A stretch of 64,000 nt of DNA, taken from positions 6,324,001 to 6,388,000 of the forward strand of contig OZ020244.1 of assembly GCA_963971285.1 (NCBI GenBank), in the 5' to 3' direction. The notes below the pieces were generated by a model that saw only the letters and a list, made by a program, of their open reading frames with translations, was not told where the DNA came from and did no database searches. Shown one piece after another: positions 1 to 11,647 of this stretch. This DNA comes from Astropecten irregularis. Its lineage: Eukaryota > Echinodermata > Asteroidea > Paxillosida > Astropectinidae. Position 1 is the stretch's first letter. Each line of letters starts with the position of its first letter. The translations under genes were made by a program, and so were the position numbers.

Positions 1-1113
1 ATCACTCCACAACTTCGAAAGAGGACAGATCGCGCACCCATCAGCATCGATGGAGCTGTCACTAAACCAGCAGAGTCCGCCAGAGATCTTGGTGTAATAG
101 CGCTCCGCACTAATGATGTCACACGAGTCCCCGGATGTCAGACAAACATTGACTCACGCACGTAGTGTACACCATGCATGCACGCGAACATACCACACGT
201 TTGCATGGTTGCAATGGAATTTGTCTGAGACGGTGTGCTATTTTTAGCGTAAGTGCGGAGCGCTATTGTAGATGACTCATTGGACTTAATAAGGGAACAC
301 ATTTGCAAGGCCTGCTGAGCCGCATCCTTTGGAATTTTTAGAATAGGCAAACTTAGAAAATTCCTTAACCAGAGTTCAACAGAACGCCTTGTTAACGCAT
401 TTGTAACACCCCACTTAGATTATTGTAACAGCTTACTTATTAACCTACCTGCTTCCCATCTTGCCCCACTTGAACGCATACAAAACACTGCTGCCGGTCT
501 CATCACTCGCACGAGAAAGTACGAACACATCACTCCTGTTTTACGCTCACTACACTGGCTACAAAATCCCTCAACGAATACAATTCAAAGTACTCCTTCT
601 CACGTACATGTACAAAAACACTCATCACCAAGCGCCTTCATACCTACCTCATCTCACTCAAATGCCCTACTTCCATGTCCCTTTAGATCCTAATCAAAAC
701 TTCAACTTGCTCTTGGCCCTCGTACCCGTACCCGTACCCGTACCCGATATGGTGATCGTGCTTTCTCTGTGTGTGCCTCTCTTCTTTGGAACAATCACTC
801 TGCTCACATTCAAAATTCCTCCAAAGCTGACATCTTCAAAAATCATCTCAAGACTCACCTTATAAATCAACAGATTACTTGTATTGCTTTAATGTTTCAT
901 ACACTTAATCGTTATTCATTCTATTACTGTGCGGTATCATTCCTTGCTGTTATTATCTCTTAGTTGATTAATTTTGTTGACCAAGGTTCATTCATTGAAT
1001 TGTTTTTGTATCGTCCATTATGTACTCATGTATTTAATTTCTTGTAACTGTTAAGCGCCTTGAAACTTCTGTATTACGCGCTATAGAAATATTGTTTATT
1101 ATTATTATTATTA
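1..1113 (+). pseudogene. 3' end of an L2/CR1-type LINE (reverse transcriptase C-terminus, 3' UTR, tail)
   Basis: The plus strand carries the C-terminal block of an L2/CR1-type LINE reverse transcriptase. A SARDLGVI segment lies near 75-96, HLDYCNSLL, IQNTAAGLITR and HITPVLRSLHWL at about 412-555, APSYL after a frameshift near 560, and YGDRAFSV with FKNHLKTHL at about 748-860. An in-frame TGA lies near 317 and a short CGTACC repeat sits at 720-745. The 3' UTR ends in a GCGCTATAGAAAT-like motif followed by ATT repeats (about 1098-1113), the usual tail of L2-like LINEs. The left edge of the window cuts off the 5' part. The copy is dead (stop, frameshift, MITE insertion). Its tail abuts the integrase zinc-binding region of gypsy-1, so it probably inserted there. 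Confidence 0.85.
97..266. mobile_element. 170-bp MITE inside the LINE
   Basis: The sequence starts ATAGCGCTCCGCAC and ends with the exact inverted complement. It is flanked by the 4-bp direct repeat TGTA (93-96 and 267-270). It interrupts the LINE reading frame: the LINE protein similarity stops at SARDLGVI and resumes right after the second TGTA. No coding capacity. Superfamily not assigned. Confidence 0.75.
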
Positions 1114-1795
1114 AACATGAACCCTACACCACGGTTTGTCTGGAAATTCCCATGGGTGGATGGGTGCTGCAGGTGGGCTGTGTTGGAATTCTTGGCATGT
1201 TGGGCATGTTTTTACTTGATTCTCAAGGATTTTGTCAATTCCAGGCCACCATACAAATGATCTAGCGAGAGCTTTCATCTTCACTTTTCCTGGGTGAGTG
1301 CTATGCAACTCCTCGATGATTCTTCTCCTCATCTCTTCATCATCTGGGATGACTACACGGTGACCTCATAGTACGATGTCATCTTCCACAGTCAGCTCCT
1401 CTTTCTTCTGTTTGAAAGGGCTGAACTCTGGGGGCAGACCCTTCATCTCTGGCCATCCGTCTAGGATGTAGTGCTTCACTTTTATCAAGAGAGGGTCTTT
1501 TTGGTACTTCTTTTCACCTCTTCGGCTTCTACTGGTCTTGTGTCAATATCAACAAGGAAGTTGATATGAGCTGCTGGCTGCTCATCAATCCATCGATGTC
1601 TCTTCTACGGGAAGACGAGACAAACCATCGGCATTTTTATGTTTTCTACCTTCCCTGTGCACGATCAGGTCCCACTAACTATATGCTGACAATATCATAT
1701 GCCAACGGGCAACTCTGGCTGAAGCCATTGGACTGGCGGGCTTGTCACCAAATAGACCAAGCAGTGGCTTGTGGTCTGTCATTATGGTGAACTGT
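1114..1795 (-). pseudogene. gypsy-1 pol fragment: end of RNase H and integrase zinc-binding domain
   Basis: At 1111-1332 the minus strand encodes an integrase H2C2 zinc-binding domain: HSTHPGKVKMKALARSFVWW, then CPTCQEFQ, ending PDKPWCRVHV where the integrase core should begin. Upstream, at about 1600-1795, broken frames give the RNase H C-terminus (FTIMTDHKPLLGL- and GRKHKNADGLS-like). The core with the catalytic acidic residues is missing because the LINE tail begins immediately afterwards. Confidence 0.8.
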
Positions 1796-1804
1796 CTTCC
1801 ATTA

Positions 1805-2944
1805 TAGTCAAGTCCTCAAATCCGAGTACAGAGTACTCCGAGTACTTCAGGGTCCGAGTACATTGCTGTCGAGTCCAAGTCCTAAGTATCGAGTATAAGT
1901 ACATTCGATGCCGAGTACAGGGCCGAGTCCGAGTACAAAAGTTCGAGTCCCGGGCCGAGTACATGCACAGAACCAATGCGCAGTAGCGCAGTACCAAAAA
2001 ATGTTGTTCATGGCAGTCGTGTTTAATACATCTCTTCCTTACACAACAAAGTCAGCAGGTAAAGGAAATGAAACAACTGCCCTTTATTCTATTTTAAAGC
2101 ATATAATAAATATTTTATACTGAACACACTGATACAACAAGCCTGAATGTTACTCTCTGGACTTAACAAAATAGTCAAAATGCATTGTATTGTGCTTTTT
2201 ATCAAAGTTACAGGGTATAAAGATGGCGATGGTACAAATATAATGGGAAACCTTTTCTGCCGAAAATCTTGTTTTTAAAAAGGAAAGAAAACAATTATAA
2301 ATCACAAGCCAAAAACACTTTGGATCTCAGGGTGAGATCAAAACTCCTAGATGTATTCTAAAAAAAAAAGTAGGCACTGTAAGGGACTGGATATTTGCTT
2401 ATCTTCGTTGATATTTTTGCTTATAAATCTGTCCTTCTTTGACAAAAACAAAGTGTATGGAGTAAACACAATTATGTACCGATTGAGAATTAAATGTACC
2501 ATGGACTGTACATGTATATATAGCGCATCATTTTGACCCAACCATAATTTGGCATTGGGTCCGACATCCCAATTCGGGCCTTGCTATCCACTAACTCCAC
2601 TACATGTATCTCTGCGCTCCTTGCACGTGCACGCATGCACACCGCCGCGTACAGTACCAAGGGCAAGGAAAGCCTTCTACACAATATCATGCTACAATAT
2701 CAGTAATGTCATTGACGAAAAGGGGAAATTATTCGAAATATTTTATCGGAAATTTTCGAGTACTGGGATCGAGTACCGAGTATTTAACGTCGAGTACGTC
2801 CAAAATTTGAGTACATGTACATCAGATCAGGTACGGGCCAAGTACATTTTGTTTTAGAGTACCGGTACTTTTAATCGAGTACGGGTCAAGTGCTTAGGTG
2901 GACTCAAGTTGTAATCGAGTACGAGTACGAGTACTCCAACACTG
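1805..2944. mobile_element. hAT-like non-autonomous transposon (1.14 kb) in the gypsy-1 RNase H region
   Basis: The right end reads GAGTACTCCAACACTG, the complement of the CAGTGTTGG start common in hAT transposons. Both ends are packed with GAGTAC/GTACTC motifs, as expected for hAT subterminal repeats. It interrupts the RNase H frame between the FQKQLYG and FTIMTDH segments. The flanks repeat a target of about 8 bp (CTTCCATTA at 1796-1804, CTTCCATA at 2945-2952), consistent with the 8-bp duplications of hAT. The left terminus has diverged. No transposase ORF is present. Confidence 0.75.
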
Positions 2945-3732
2945 CTTCCATACAGCTGTTTCTGGAACTTCTTCAGACCAAATATCATTGAGAGGCTTTC
3001 TTTTTCATATTTGGCATAGTTCAGTGAGAGTCCTTGAGGCAAAGGCAATTGGGCGCTCTTCTCCATCTGGCTCTAGGTGACTGATGACTGAACCTAATCC
3101 ATAAGGGCTAGCATCTGTCTGCAGTATTAGTGGCTTGGACGGGTCATAGTGAGTCAATACACTATCACTCTGCAGGAGTTTCTTCGACTGCTCAAATGCC
3201 TTCTGCTGGTCTGGTCCCCATTTGAACTTTGGGTCTGGTGTTCCTGGACTACTTTTCTTTTTGCTTTTCCTGCCTGTTGAGCCATACTCTGCTTTTCAAC
3301 AGTTCAGTGAGTGGCGCAATCTCTGCTGACAAGTTCGGGATAAACTTGCGGTAGTATCCTAGCAGTCCTAGGTATGCTTGCAGCTGAGTTTGATTTGTAG
3401 GTCTCTGTGCATTCTTGATAGCATCAAGCTTCTGCGGCAATGGGCTTATTCCTTCTTTGTTTAGATGATGTCCCAGATATTTGATGGAAGGCTGCAGGAA
3501 TGCACACTTTTCCCGCTTGACACGCAGTCCATTCTCTTCCAATCGAGACAACACAGCTTCCAAATTCTTCAGGTGCTCATCATCGCTTCTGCCAGTGACA
3601 ATAATATCATCCAAATATGGACGGCACATTGGAATGTCTGCTAACAAGGATTCCATCATTCTCTGGAACAAGGCTGGGGTGCTGCCTATTCCAAACGGTA
3701 GTCGGTGTACTGGAATAGTGCTCTGTGCGTAT
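2945..3732 (-). pseudogene. gypsy-1 pol fragment: reverse transcriptase C-terminal half and start of RNase H
   Basis: Minus-strand frame 3249-3732 encodes the RT palm and thumb: RLPFGIGSTPALFQRMM, the catalytic YLDDIIVTG, a KCAFLQPSIKYLGHHLN block and the connection GLLGYYRKFIPNLSAEIAPL. The catalytic Asp pair is intact. Downstream frames (2945-3240) give the RNase H start, including NYAKYEKESLSMIFGLKKFQ. Several frame changes separate these blocks. The N-terminal half of the same RT is 9.4 kb away at 13092-13399, on the far side of gypsy-2. Confidence 0.85.
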
Positions 3733-4368
3733 TGTGGCGCGACGAGGGGGCGGGGTCGGATGTTAGAACTCCCCGCTACCAACATTAATAGTCCACAACA
3801 ATATTTATTGAACCTGCACGGGCACACGAGCGGTTATGTGCACGCACAGGGGGAACCCTCTCACGAGCGGAGGACAAAAAGGTCCAAGGCCTGTCCGTTT
3901 CTTGGAAATATACCAAGCTAGAGGATTGTTACCTAAGACAAGGCAAGGAGCACTCAATTTCAGACAACTCACACAACACATTCAGTTTCCAGAGAACAAC
4001 GGTAGCATAACAGTTTAATCAACGAATACTGCAGTGAGGTTTACATATGCACTTACGGGTTTGAGGGTTACATATAAACACGATGAGGTTTACAAGCAAT
4101 ACACGATGAGGTTTACATATAATAATTGAATACACAATGAGGTTGACCTACCCGACACAATGAGGTTTATGCGCAGACGGGACTACAAGCAGACAGGACT
4201 GTGACTAGGACGAGACTGGACTAAGACAGAACTAAGACTAAGACTAGACTGAACTAAGACTAAGACTAGACTGAACTAAGACTAGCCACGCGCACGCCAC
4301 GCGCGCCTTTATATACCGGGACCCCCTGCATTACTAAACTTACCAAGTCCCTCCACTGTTTCGTCACA
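3733..4368 (-). repeat. gypsy-2 3' LTR (636 bp)
   Basis: Matches 12224-13091 apart from the MITE and small indels (for example near 4003 and 4320). It holds a TATA-like tract at 4308-4315 on the minus strand, a run of ACTAAGACTAGACTGA short tandem repeats (about 4190-4285) and several TGAGGTTTACA repeats (about 4035-4175). Confidence 0.92.
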
Positions 4369-4469
4369 CAGGACCCAGCAAAGCTTAGGCCGTCCCCGAC
4401 CTAAACAGCTTTAAATAAACAAAGAAAGACTAAACAGTGGGTCTACTTCACAAACAAATCCTTATACAA

Positions 4470-4727
4470 TAATAATCAACCTCACCATGAGGTTTACACC
4501 TTAACGATCATAACGCCAATCAACCTCACCCTGTGAGGTTGCATCCTTGTTAAACATGTTCATGAAGAACAGCAACAGTAATTCTTATAATCATAATCAA
4601 CCTCGCCGTGCGAGGCTCAGTACATCCTGCTTGTACAGTAAACAAACAACCTCACCATGAGGTTACATCGAAAATGGCAACAATTAACAGTTATACAATC
4701 ATAATCTACCTCACCGCGTGAGGTGGC
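4470..4727 (-). other. Five related RNA hairpins in the gypsy-2 3' untranslated region
   Basis: Between the pol stop and the 3' LTR lie five short inverted repeats of one design, a CCTCAC-type arm, a 3-nt loop and the complementary arm: about 4478-4494, 4522-4540, 4609-4628, 4648-4664 and 4707-4725. In the third, CCTCAC/GTGAGG is replaced on both sides by CCTCGC/GCGAGG, which keeps the pairing. Loop and flanks vary. The same TGAGGTT word recurs in the LTRs and in gag and pol. Compensatory change suggests selection on a folded RNA or cruciform. The function is unknown. Confidence 0.6.
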
Positions 4728-4927
4728 ATTTTTCTTGTACTCTGATAACAAAACTTGTCTGCCCGTGGTCGGTGTTCACGTGACGCCAGAGAGCCTGCCT
4801 GCGTGTGTACACCTTGGGACACTCCTCACAGCTGAAGTAGACGATTTCTTAAAGCTGGACATACTGGCCGCCAACGCTCTCTAAACAAAACACAACACAA
4901 CAATGTACAAGAGTGTTAAACAACAAT

Positions 4928-7900
4928 CTATCTGTATCTTACTGGCTTCCGGTGACTCCTCTTGGGGTACCGTGGAGGAACCTCACATGTCACCTCACCG
5001 TTCAGGTTCTTGGCCTCCTTTACAGGAGGGTTACTCGCAACAACCTCAACACCGTCACTCAGGTTGTTGGCCTCCTTTACAGGAGGGTTACTCGCAACAA
5101 CCTCAACAGACGTTCCCTCAACAGTACTGGACTCATCCCTGTTAACAGGTGGAATCTCGCGGGTGACAGTTCCACCCGGTTGAATATCGCAACCCCATGG
5201 TTTCAGGTCATCGCCAAGATATGGTTTCAACCTATCCCCATGTACCACGAAAGGTTTGCAACCCTTCGCAAGTTGAATCCGATAGGTCACGTCTGACAGC
5301 TTTTTGGTGACAAGAAAGGGGCCCTTCCAGCGTAACTGAAGTTTCGGGGATACCCCTTTCCTTCTGGTGTTGCTGAACAACCATACAAACTGACCTTTTC
5401 CAAGGTCCCTTCCGGACACCTTCCGGTCGAAATTTCGCTTCTGTCTAGTTGCGCTCCGTTTGAGGCAGTCGCGGGCCCGGTCGTGGGCCTCCTGCAATCT
5501 CTGCCTCAAATCTGCCGCAAAATCTGTCTGGACTGCGGCGCCAACCTCTGGACATCTGACCATCAGATCGACTGGCAGCGTCGCCTCACGACCAAACATC
5601 ATCATGTTTGGAGACTCTCCCGTGGATTCTTGCGGAGTGCAACGGTAAGCAAAGGTCACATAGGGCAGGCACTCGTCCCAGTCCCTCTGCTTCCTATTGG
5701 GCTCAATAAGCATTGACACCATGTTTACCAATGTCTTATTATACCTCTCTACCATCCCGTCAGATTTCGGGTTGTATGCTGTCGTCCGCGTCTTCCTAAT
5801 CCCAAGGAGTTTGCACATCTCTGCAAACACAGCAGACTCAAAATTCGTCCCCTGATTAGAGTGAAGTTCCTGCGGGACCCCAAAACGACACACAAACTCA
5901 GTGACAAGTTTGGAAGCTACCGTTTCCGCCCTTGCATCTGGGAGAGGATACGCCTCCATCCATTTGGAGAAATAATCTCCAACAACCATGATCCAGACAT
6001 TTCCACTGTCACTGCGTGGCAGTGGACCCAGCAAGTCTAGGGCCACCCTCTCAAGAGGGGCACCCACTGTGTACTGCTGGAGTGGAGCGCATCGCTTCTT
6101 CGATTGGGATTTCTTCCGCTGGCACATCACACAGCGACGGATAAACGATCTTACATCTGCGGTCATACCCGGCCAATAATACCTGGCTTTAACCTTGGCG
6201 AGCGTCTTATTCACCCCAAGGTGGCCACCAACTTGACCACCGTGCAGTTCTTCCAGAATGACATGGTGGAACTTCTTTGGCAGAACTAACTGCCAACAGA
6301 CCGACTTCCCATCGTCACTCTCCCACCTGCGACAGAGGACCTGCTCTTGCAGCTCCAGTTGGTTCCACATAGACCACAGGGTCTTATGGGCATTAGAGGT
6401 GGGCGAGACAGCATCCCAATCGGGACGCCTGCCTGCACCCTCTTTCGCCTCAATCACCCAGCTCAAACTCGGGTCGGCTAACTGAGCTTCCCGAATTTCC
6501 TCTCTGGACAAACCTGGCTGGATCAAGAGACCCCTTGCTTTGGCTTCAGGAGTGCCAGGAACCTCTGGAATCTCTCTCTCAACCTCAGTTACCCGAGGTT
6601 TATCTACCTGAGGTTTACCTGCAACCTCACTGGTCTTGGTCACCTGACCATGTTCAGTGCCATAACCACACTGCTTGCACTGCACGCGGGACAACCCGTC
6701 TGCGTTGGCATGCTTCCTACCAGGCCGGTGCTGAATAGTCACATCGTAGCTTGAGATAACCTCAAGCCACCTTGCAATCTGGCCCTCTGGGTTCTTAAAG
6801 CCCATAAGCCAGCCCAACGCAGCATGATCCGTTCTGACGGTGATCTTGCGCCCGTACAGATACTCCTTAAAATGTTTAAGGTAGACCACTACTGCCAACA
6901 ACTCCCGCCTCGTGACACAATAGTTCTGTTCAGCCTTGCTAAGTTTACGACTTGCGTAGGCTATAACCCTCTCCTCTCCATCTTGAACCTGGGAGAGCAC
7001 GGCACCTATGCCATCACCACTGGCATCAGTATCCAATATATAATCACCCACCGGTAGGGGGTATGCCAATATTGGAGAGACCTGCAGTTTCTGCTTCAAC
7101 TGCTCAAATGCATGTTGACATTCTTCACTCCATATAAACTCCCTTGACTTTCCCGTCAAGGCATGCAGTGGAGACGCAATCTCCGCAAATCCCTGGATAA
7201 ACTTCCGGTAGTAGGAAGCGAGTCCTAAAAAACTCTGAACTTCCTTCACACATTGTGGAACCCGCCAGTTGGCTACTGCTTTGACCTTTTCAGGGTCAGT
7301 AGCGATACCCTCGGATGATACAATATGACCGAGGTAACCCACTGATCGACGAAACAGGTGGCACTTTGAAGGCTTTAACTTCAGCCCAGCCTCTCTCAGC
7401 CTACCGAATACAACCCTTTACCGACGGATTTCCTCTTCCACCGTCTTACCAAAGACGATCACGTCATCGAGGTATATCAATAGGATGTCCCATTGGAGTC
7501 CGGCCATTACCTTCTCCATTAGCCTCTCGAAGGTCGCCGGGGCATTACAGAGGCCAAATGGCATACATCGCCACCTGTACAGCCCATTCCGTACCACAAA
7601 GCTGGACTTCTGTTTGGCGTCGTCATCGAGGGCAACTTGCCAATACCCAGAAGCCAGGTCTAAGGTCGAAAACCACTGGGAACCCCCCAAGGCGTCCAGC
7701 GTTTCGTCGATACGGGGAACGGGATATGCGTCCTTGATAGTACAAGAATTCAACCCACGATAGTCAACGCAAAACCTCTTCGACCCGTCTTTCTTCTTGA
7801 CTAACACAAGGTTAGCCGCCCAGGGACTATCGGACGGTTCAATCACTCCACGTTCCCTGAGTTCACCCACCTGCTTCATGATCTCCTGCTGATTGCAGAA

Positions 7901-8992
7901 GGGTTGCCGACTTGGCCTCTCCTTGATTGGCCTAGCGTTCCCGGTATCTATATGATGCTTCACGACCTCAGTGAGACCCAAATCATGATCACCACGAGAA
8001 AATACTTCCTGATATTCAGTCAGGCACTTCATCACATCAACATGATGTTGAGCATCGATACCCTCAACACTCCTTTTATAAAGGTCGTGTAAATACTCCG
8101 GGAGGTTTACCGTCACCTCACCCATAGGTCGGGGACCATCTGGGTTGGTGTCAACCTCAACCGAACAAACCATCCCTACAGCAGAGCCCTTGTGCACAAC
8201 GCGCTTCTCTTTACTCGGGTTAAATACCCTCAGTGGCAGCACCTCCATGTCCCCCTCAACCAGTGATCTGGCCAGGATTAAACCCCGTTCGGCCAACTCA
8301 CCACCGCCTTCAACAGGCTCAACGAGTATGGGACCATGAACAGTCCCCCGCAACCCATGCACAATTCCCGGCACAACAGCCTCGTGACCGGAGGGAATCA
8401 CTGTAGTCTCGGTGACAACCACCCTCCCTACAAACGGCTCCCCGGTACTACCGGTGCATTTAATATGCTCCCCATTCAACCTCAGCTCAAGAGATTGAAG
8501 GTCAATACTCGCTCCCTTAAGCAACATGAAGTCCATCCCCAAGATTGCCGGACATGCAATATCCGCAAATATAACCTTGACTGCCGCAACGGTCTTCCCG
8601 ACCTGCACTTCCACCCAAGCAGTTCCAAGAATCATCAGAGGGTTACCTTCGACTTGCTCGATCTTCAACCCTGTCGTGTCCAACACTGGTCTCTGCTCTC
8701 TTGGAATTTCGTAGTAAACCTTACTACTTACAAGCGTATTGCTTGACCTTGTGTCCACCAGAAACTTGCACTTCGTGCTCCGGAGGTTTCCCTCCACAAA
8801 CAGCCCATATTTAGGCCTAAAATCACCAACCGGACAAGAGACAATTACCTTGTCATCGCTTCCGCTTTGGTTTCGCTGGGGACCACCTTGTGTCCCGGAC
8901 CCTTGAACCCTCCCAGCCTTCCCGCGGGTCCTACGGTCGGCTGGCCGGCGTTTCCCTGCTTCGGGCCTCGGTTCATCCGTGGCCGCTTGCAT
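4928..8992 (-). pseudogene. gypsy-2 pol: protease, reverse transcriptase, RNase H, integrase
   Basis: One minus-strand frame runs from about 8992 to 4928, broken by a TAA at 7418-7420. Domains in order: retropepsin-like protease (FLVDTRSSNTLVS; the usual DTG active-site triplet reads DTR), RT (FSTLDLASGYWQV, MPFGLCNAPATFERLM, catalytic YLDDVIVFG), connection (LGLASYYRKFI), RNase H (ILDTDASGDGIGAVLSQ), H2C2 zinc domain (HLGVNKTLAKVKARYYWPGM, CVMCQRK) and integrase core. In the core the first Asp (LDLLGPLP) and the Glu (GMVERYNKT) are present, but the second Asp is Asn (HSNQGTNF). The C-terminus carries a 57-bp tandem duplication (5012-5125) encoding VEVVASNPPVKEA twice. The nonsense codon lies just after the RT active site. 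The frame is reached from gag by a -1 shift. Confidence 0.92.
8950..8956 (-). promoter_or_regulatory. -1 ribosomal frameshift site GGGAAAC between gag and pol
   Basis: Inside the gag/pol overlap the minus strand reads G GGA AAC in the gag zero frame, a canonical X XXY YYZ slippery heptamer. Slipping back one base enters the pol frame. Five bases downstream is a CCAGCC arm that can pair with GGCTGG about 20 nt later, with a GC-rich CCCGCGGG palindrome in between, giving the expected stem-loop or pseudoknot. Frame, spacing and direction all fit. Confidence 0.75.
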
Positions 8993-9469
8993 TCACGCCG
9001 AAAATGGCCTGTTTCACCACAATTGAAACATCTTAGCTCACCCTGCCCTTTCCTCTGCATCTTAGGTGATCTGGCCCCAGACGCCTCAGGTTGGGCGTCC
9101 TCACCACACTTCCTTTTTTTCCATTTCGGAAAACAACGACTCAACCATTGAACACAGCTTTTTCTCCATGGCATTACCCATCTCTTGGAGACTGTCTTCC
9201 AACCCACCACCAAGGGCTCTAGCATATTTCGCTGGCCTGTGGTCCTTCCGTCGTTGTTGCTCCACCTTCTCAAAATTCTCCGTCTCCAATGCGGCCCTAA
9301 CAGCCTCATCAAGACTCTGGGGACGGGCACGATAAATGCCCTCCCTAACCGTCTGACTTTCTACGGCGTCCAAAAAATGGTTCTTTGCCAGCCGATCCCT
9401 GGCTTCTTCCTGTATCTCAGGATAAGCCCTTGCCGTTAATTCAGAGATAGCCTGACCAAGTTCATGTAA

Positions 9470-10720
9470 GGGAAGACATCGAAATCTAACACGCGGTTGG
9501 ACCACCTGGGCCCTCGCGTGCCCAAGCGGCTGGCCAGTCTCTGGAACCCATGAATGGGAGAATCTAGCCATGAATATTCTATTGTTACAAAAGGTCAATC
9601 TCTGGGCTGAAACTGCTCATTAAAAATGGCCACTGCGGCACAATGGAAATAGGTTTCAATGGCCAACACGCTGCACAATAGCCATGGAGGATTTGTTCAC
9701 ACTCTATTGTTAAGAGATTCTGGGATTATATAGTACGGCCACTTCAGTCTTAAAAATCAATGAAGAGCACATAGGCCTACTTGGAGTTGTCAATCCGTGC
9801 AGGTTTTTTCATAACTAAATACATGTACATGTACTAGTTAAATAAGCTGATTTATTATTTCTCACGGGCTGTCAAAGGATTATAAGTTTTAATTTTGATT
9901 GTCGAAAAATGAAATAAAGAGCGCAATCATAGATTTGGGGGAACAATGAACACATTTTTTTTATGCCAAAAAAATATCAACATGCACTGTTGTTTTATTT
10001 ACGTTTCAATTCCAACAAAGTATAACATGAACTGTTGTTTTATTTTCATTGCAACTGTTTGTTTTCGACTGTTCCCGAAAGTGTCTTTTAAACAACAACA
10101 GCAGACTGCTATGATATAGCTTAATTGTCATTAAACCATTTCGAAATTATTATCATGTTGTTTTGAACTCATTTAAAATTACTGTTTATCATTGAAGTAT
10201 GCATACGTTTACTATGCCCCTTAGCTGTGACGACATTTATCATTAATTGCTGCTCTCATTTTAGTAAAAGATGCCTTGTTAAAGAAAATTATGTCAGCAG
10301 GTAGTCAGTATAGTCAATTGTTTTTTTTGTCTCTGATATAAAATGACTAACTCTTCGACCGTCAGGCACATCTAAACAAAAAGAAACAAGAAACATCTGA
10401 CAGCGAATGATGACAAAATACTACCTAGTATATTTTTTCATAGTGATGGTACACTTTTTTTTCTCCAAACACAAAGGCGCTAGTCATCCTTTCGTCCACT
10501 TGCAGCGGATTAACTGGGGATTAAACAGCTGCAAATTGATTCATTGTTCGGCCAGCATGACCGGCCAACTCAAGCTCAGATCATGAATATGCTGGTGACA
10601 AAAGCCGGCATGTGCACTGACCTGTAGATAATGAATGGCTTACTTTCCAAAAGGAAGGGCCGGCGTGGGCCCGCGAAGGCCCACATGGCCCAGCCGCATG
10701 TTAGATTTCGAAGTCTTCCC
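9470..10720. mobile_element. Harbinger-like non-autonomous DNA transposon (1.25 kb) in gypsy-2 gag
   Basis: The ends are imperfect inverted repeats of about 65 bp starting GGGAAGACATCGAAATCTAA on the left and complementary on the right. Direct repeats TAA flank it (9467-9469 and 10721-10723). A 3-bp TAA/TTA duplication with G-rich ends is the habit of PIF/Harbinger elements. The interior is AT-rich with no transposase ORF. Its total length with one duplication is a multiple of three, so the gag frame is the same on both sides. Confidence 0.82.
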
Positions 10721-11647
10721 TAAGGTCTCTTTTGGCCCCTGTTGTCGGCCTCTCAGTTCTACTAGAAAGTTCTCAGTTAGCCGACTGTGTCCGAATCTCT
10801 GTTCCAACAACCTCACAAGCTCTCTGTAGGTGTGCTTATGGCCTGCCTGGGTGCGATCTCCCAGCAACCTCAGTGCACTTCCCTGTAGGCTTGCGGACAA
10901 GTAGCTGGCCGCTTGTTCACAACTCCAACCATTCACTTCTCGACACGATTCAAAGTGTCGGAAATAGTCGTTCCAGACAACCTTCCCGTCGTACCTATCT
11001 GGTACTACAATGGGACGCCTAGGCGTACCCCTCAATCTCCCTGGGAAGTCATCCTCACCAATCACCCTGGGTTCTCTCTTGAGTTCCCATGGCACCTCAT
11101 CAGGAACACTGCAACCTCTGGTGAGGTTGCTAGAACACCTCACTGTTGGTCGGGTTGCACAACTCAACAAGTCCGCATGCAACCTCTGGGCGTCAACCTC
11201 ACCCAAAAACGGATTAGAAGGACTCCGGCCAATCCTTTCACTGTTTCTCATAGACACGGGGCTTACCGGGGACAAGGTCGGGCCCACAGGTGTACACTCC
11301 ATGAGGTTCACCTCTCCGGGATTACCCATCCCATTCCTAGAACCAATTGCAGTCTCCCTACCCAGACTCGAAGAGTCTGACACCCCGAACGATCCATATC
11401 CTGTGGTCTCCTCAGGTAACACAAAGTCAACCTCGGAGTCAACCTCAAACCGGACACGGCCTTTGTTTTCGGGCGTGCTCGAAAATTTCCCGTTAAGGGA
11501 ATTTCGCTGCAATTCCGTTCTCAACTGCTGCACCTCCCGTTGCAACAGTTGGTTTTGGGCCACCATCGACAGGTCAACACCATCTGTCCCTCGCCAAGCG
11601 TCAGCCTCACAATAGTGTGGTGACAGCTCGATCCCCGTATTTCACAT

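Larger units (their letters stand above)
8845..11566 (-). pseudogene. gypsy-2 gag, interrupted by a DNA transposon
   Basis: The start Met at 11566 follows an upstream in-frame stop. The N-terminus (MVAQNQLLQREVQQLRTELQ) looks like a coiled coil. The capsid-like block PDRYDGKVVWNDYFRHFES and LLEQRFGHSRLTENFLVELR is typical of the retrotransposon gag family. A transposon occupies 9470-10720; the flanking gag segments are contiguous across its target duplication. After the insertion, gag continues (LGQAISELTARAYPEIQEEA) to about 9115, where a run of seven A (minus strand, 9114-9120) coincides with a one-base frameshift. The next frame carries one CCHC zinc knuckle (CFNCGETGHFRREC) and ends at 8845, overlapping pol by 148 bases. 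It would form the particle shell and bind the RNA genome. Confidence 0.88.

Noticed and set aside
5460..8746. Plus-strand ORFs opposite gypsy-2 pol
   Set aside because: They are antisense shadows of a strongly recognisable pol frame.
9101..9130. Programmed frameshift at the seven-A run in gypsy-2 gag
   Set aside because: The shift direction is +1 within gag, upstream of the zinc knuckle, whereas a proper -1 site exists at 8950-8956. A one-base insertion in a homopolymer (real or sequencing) is simpler.
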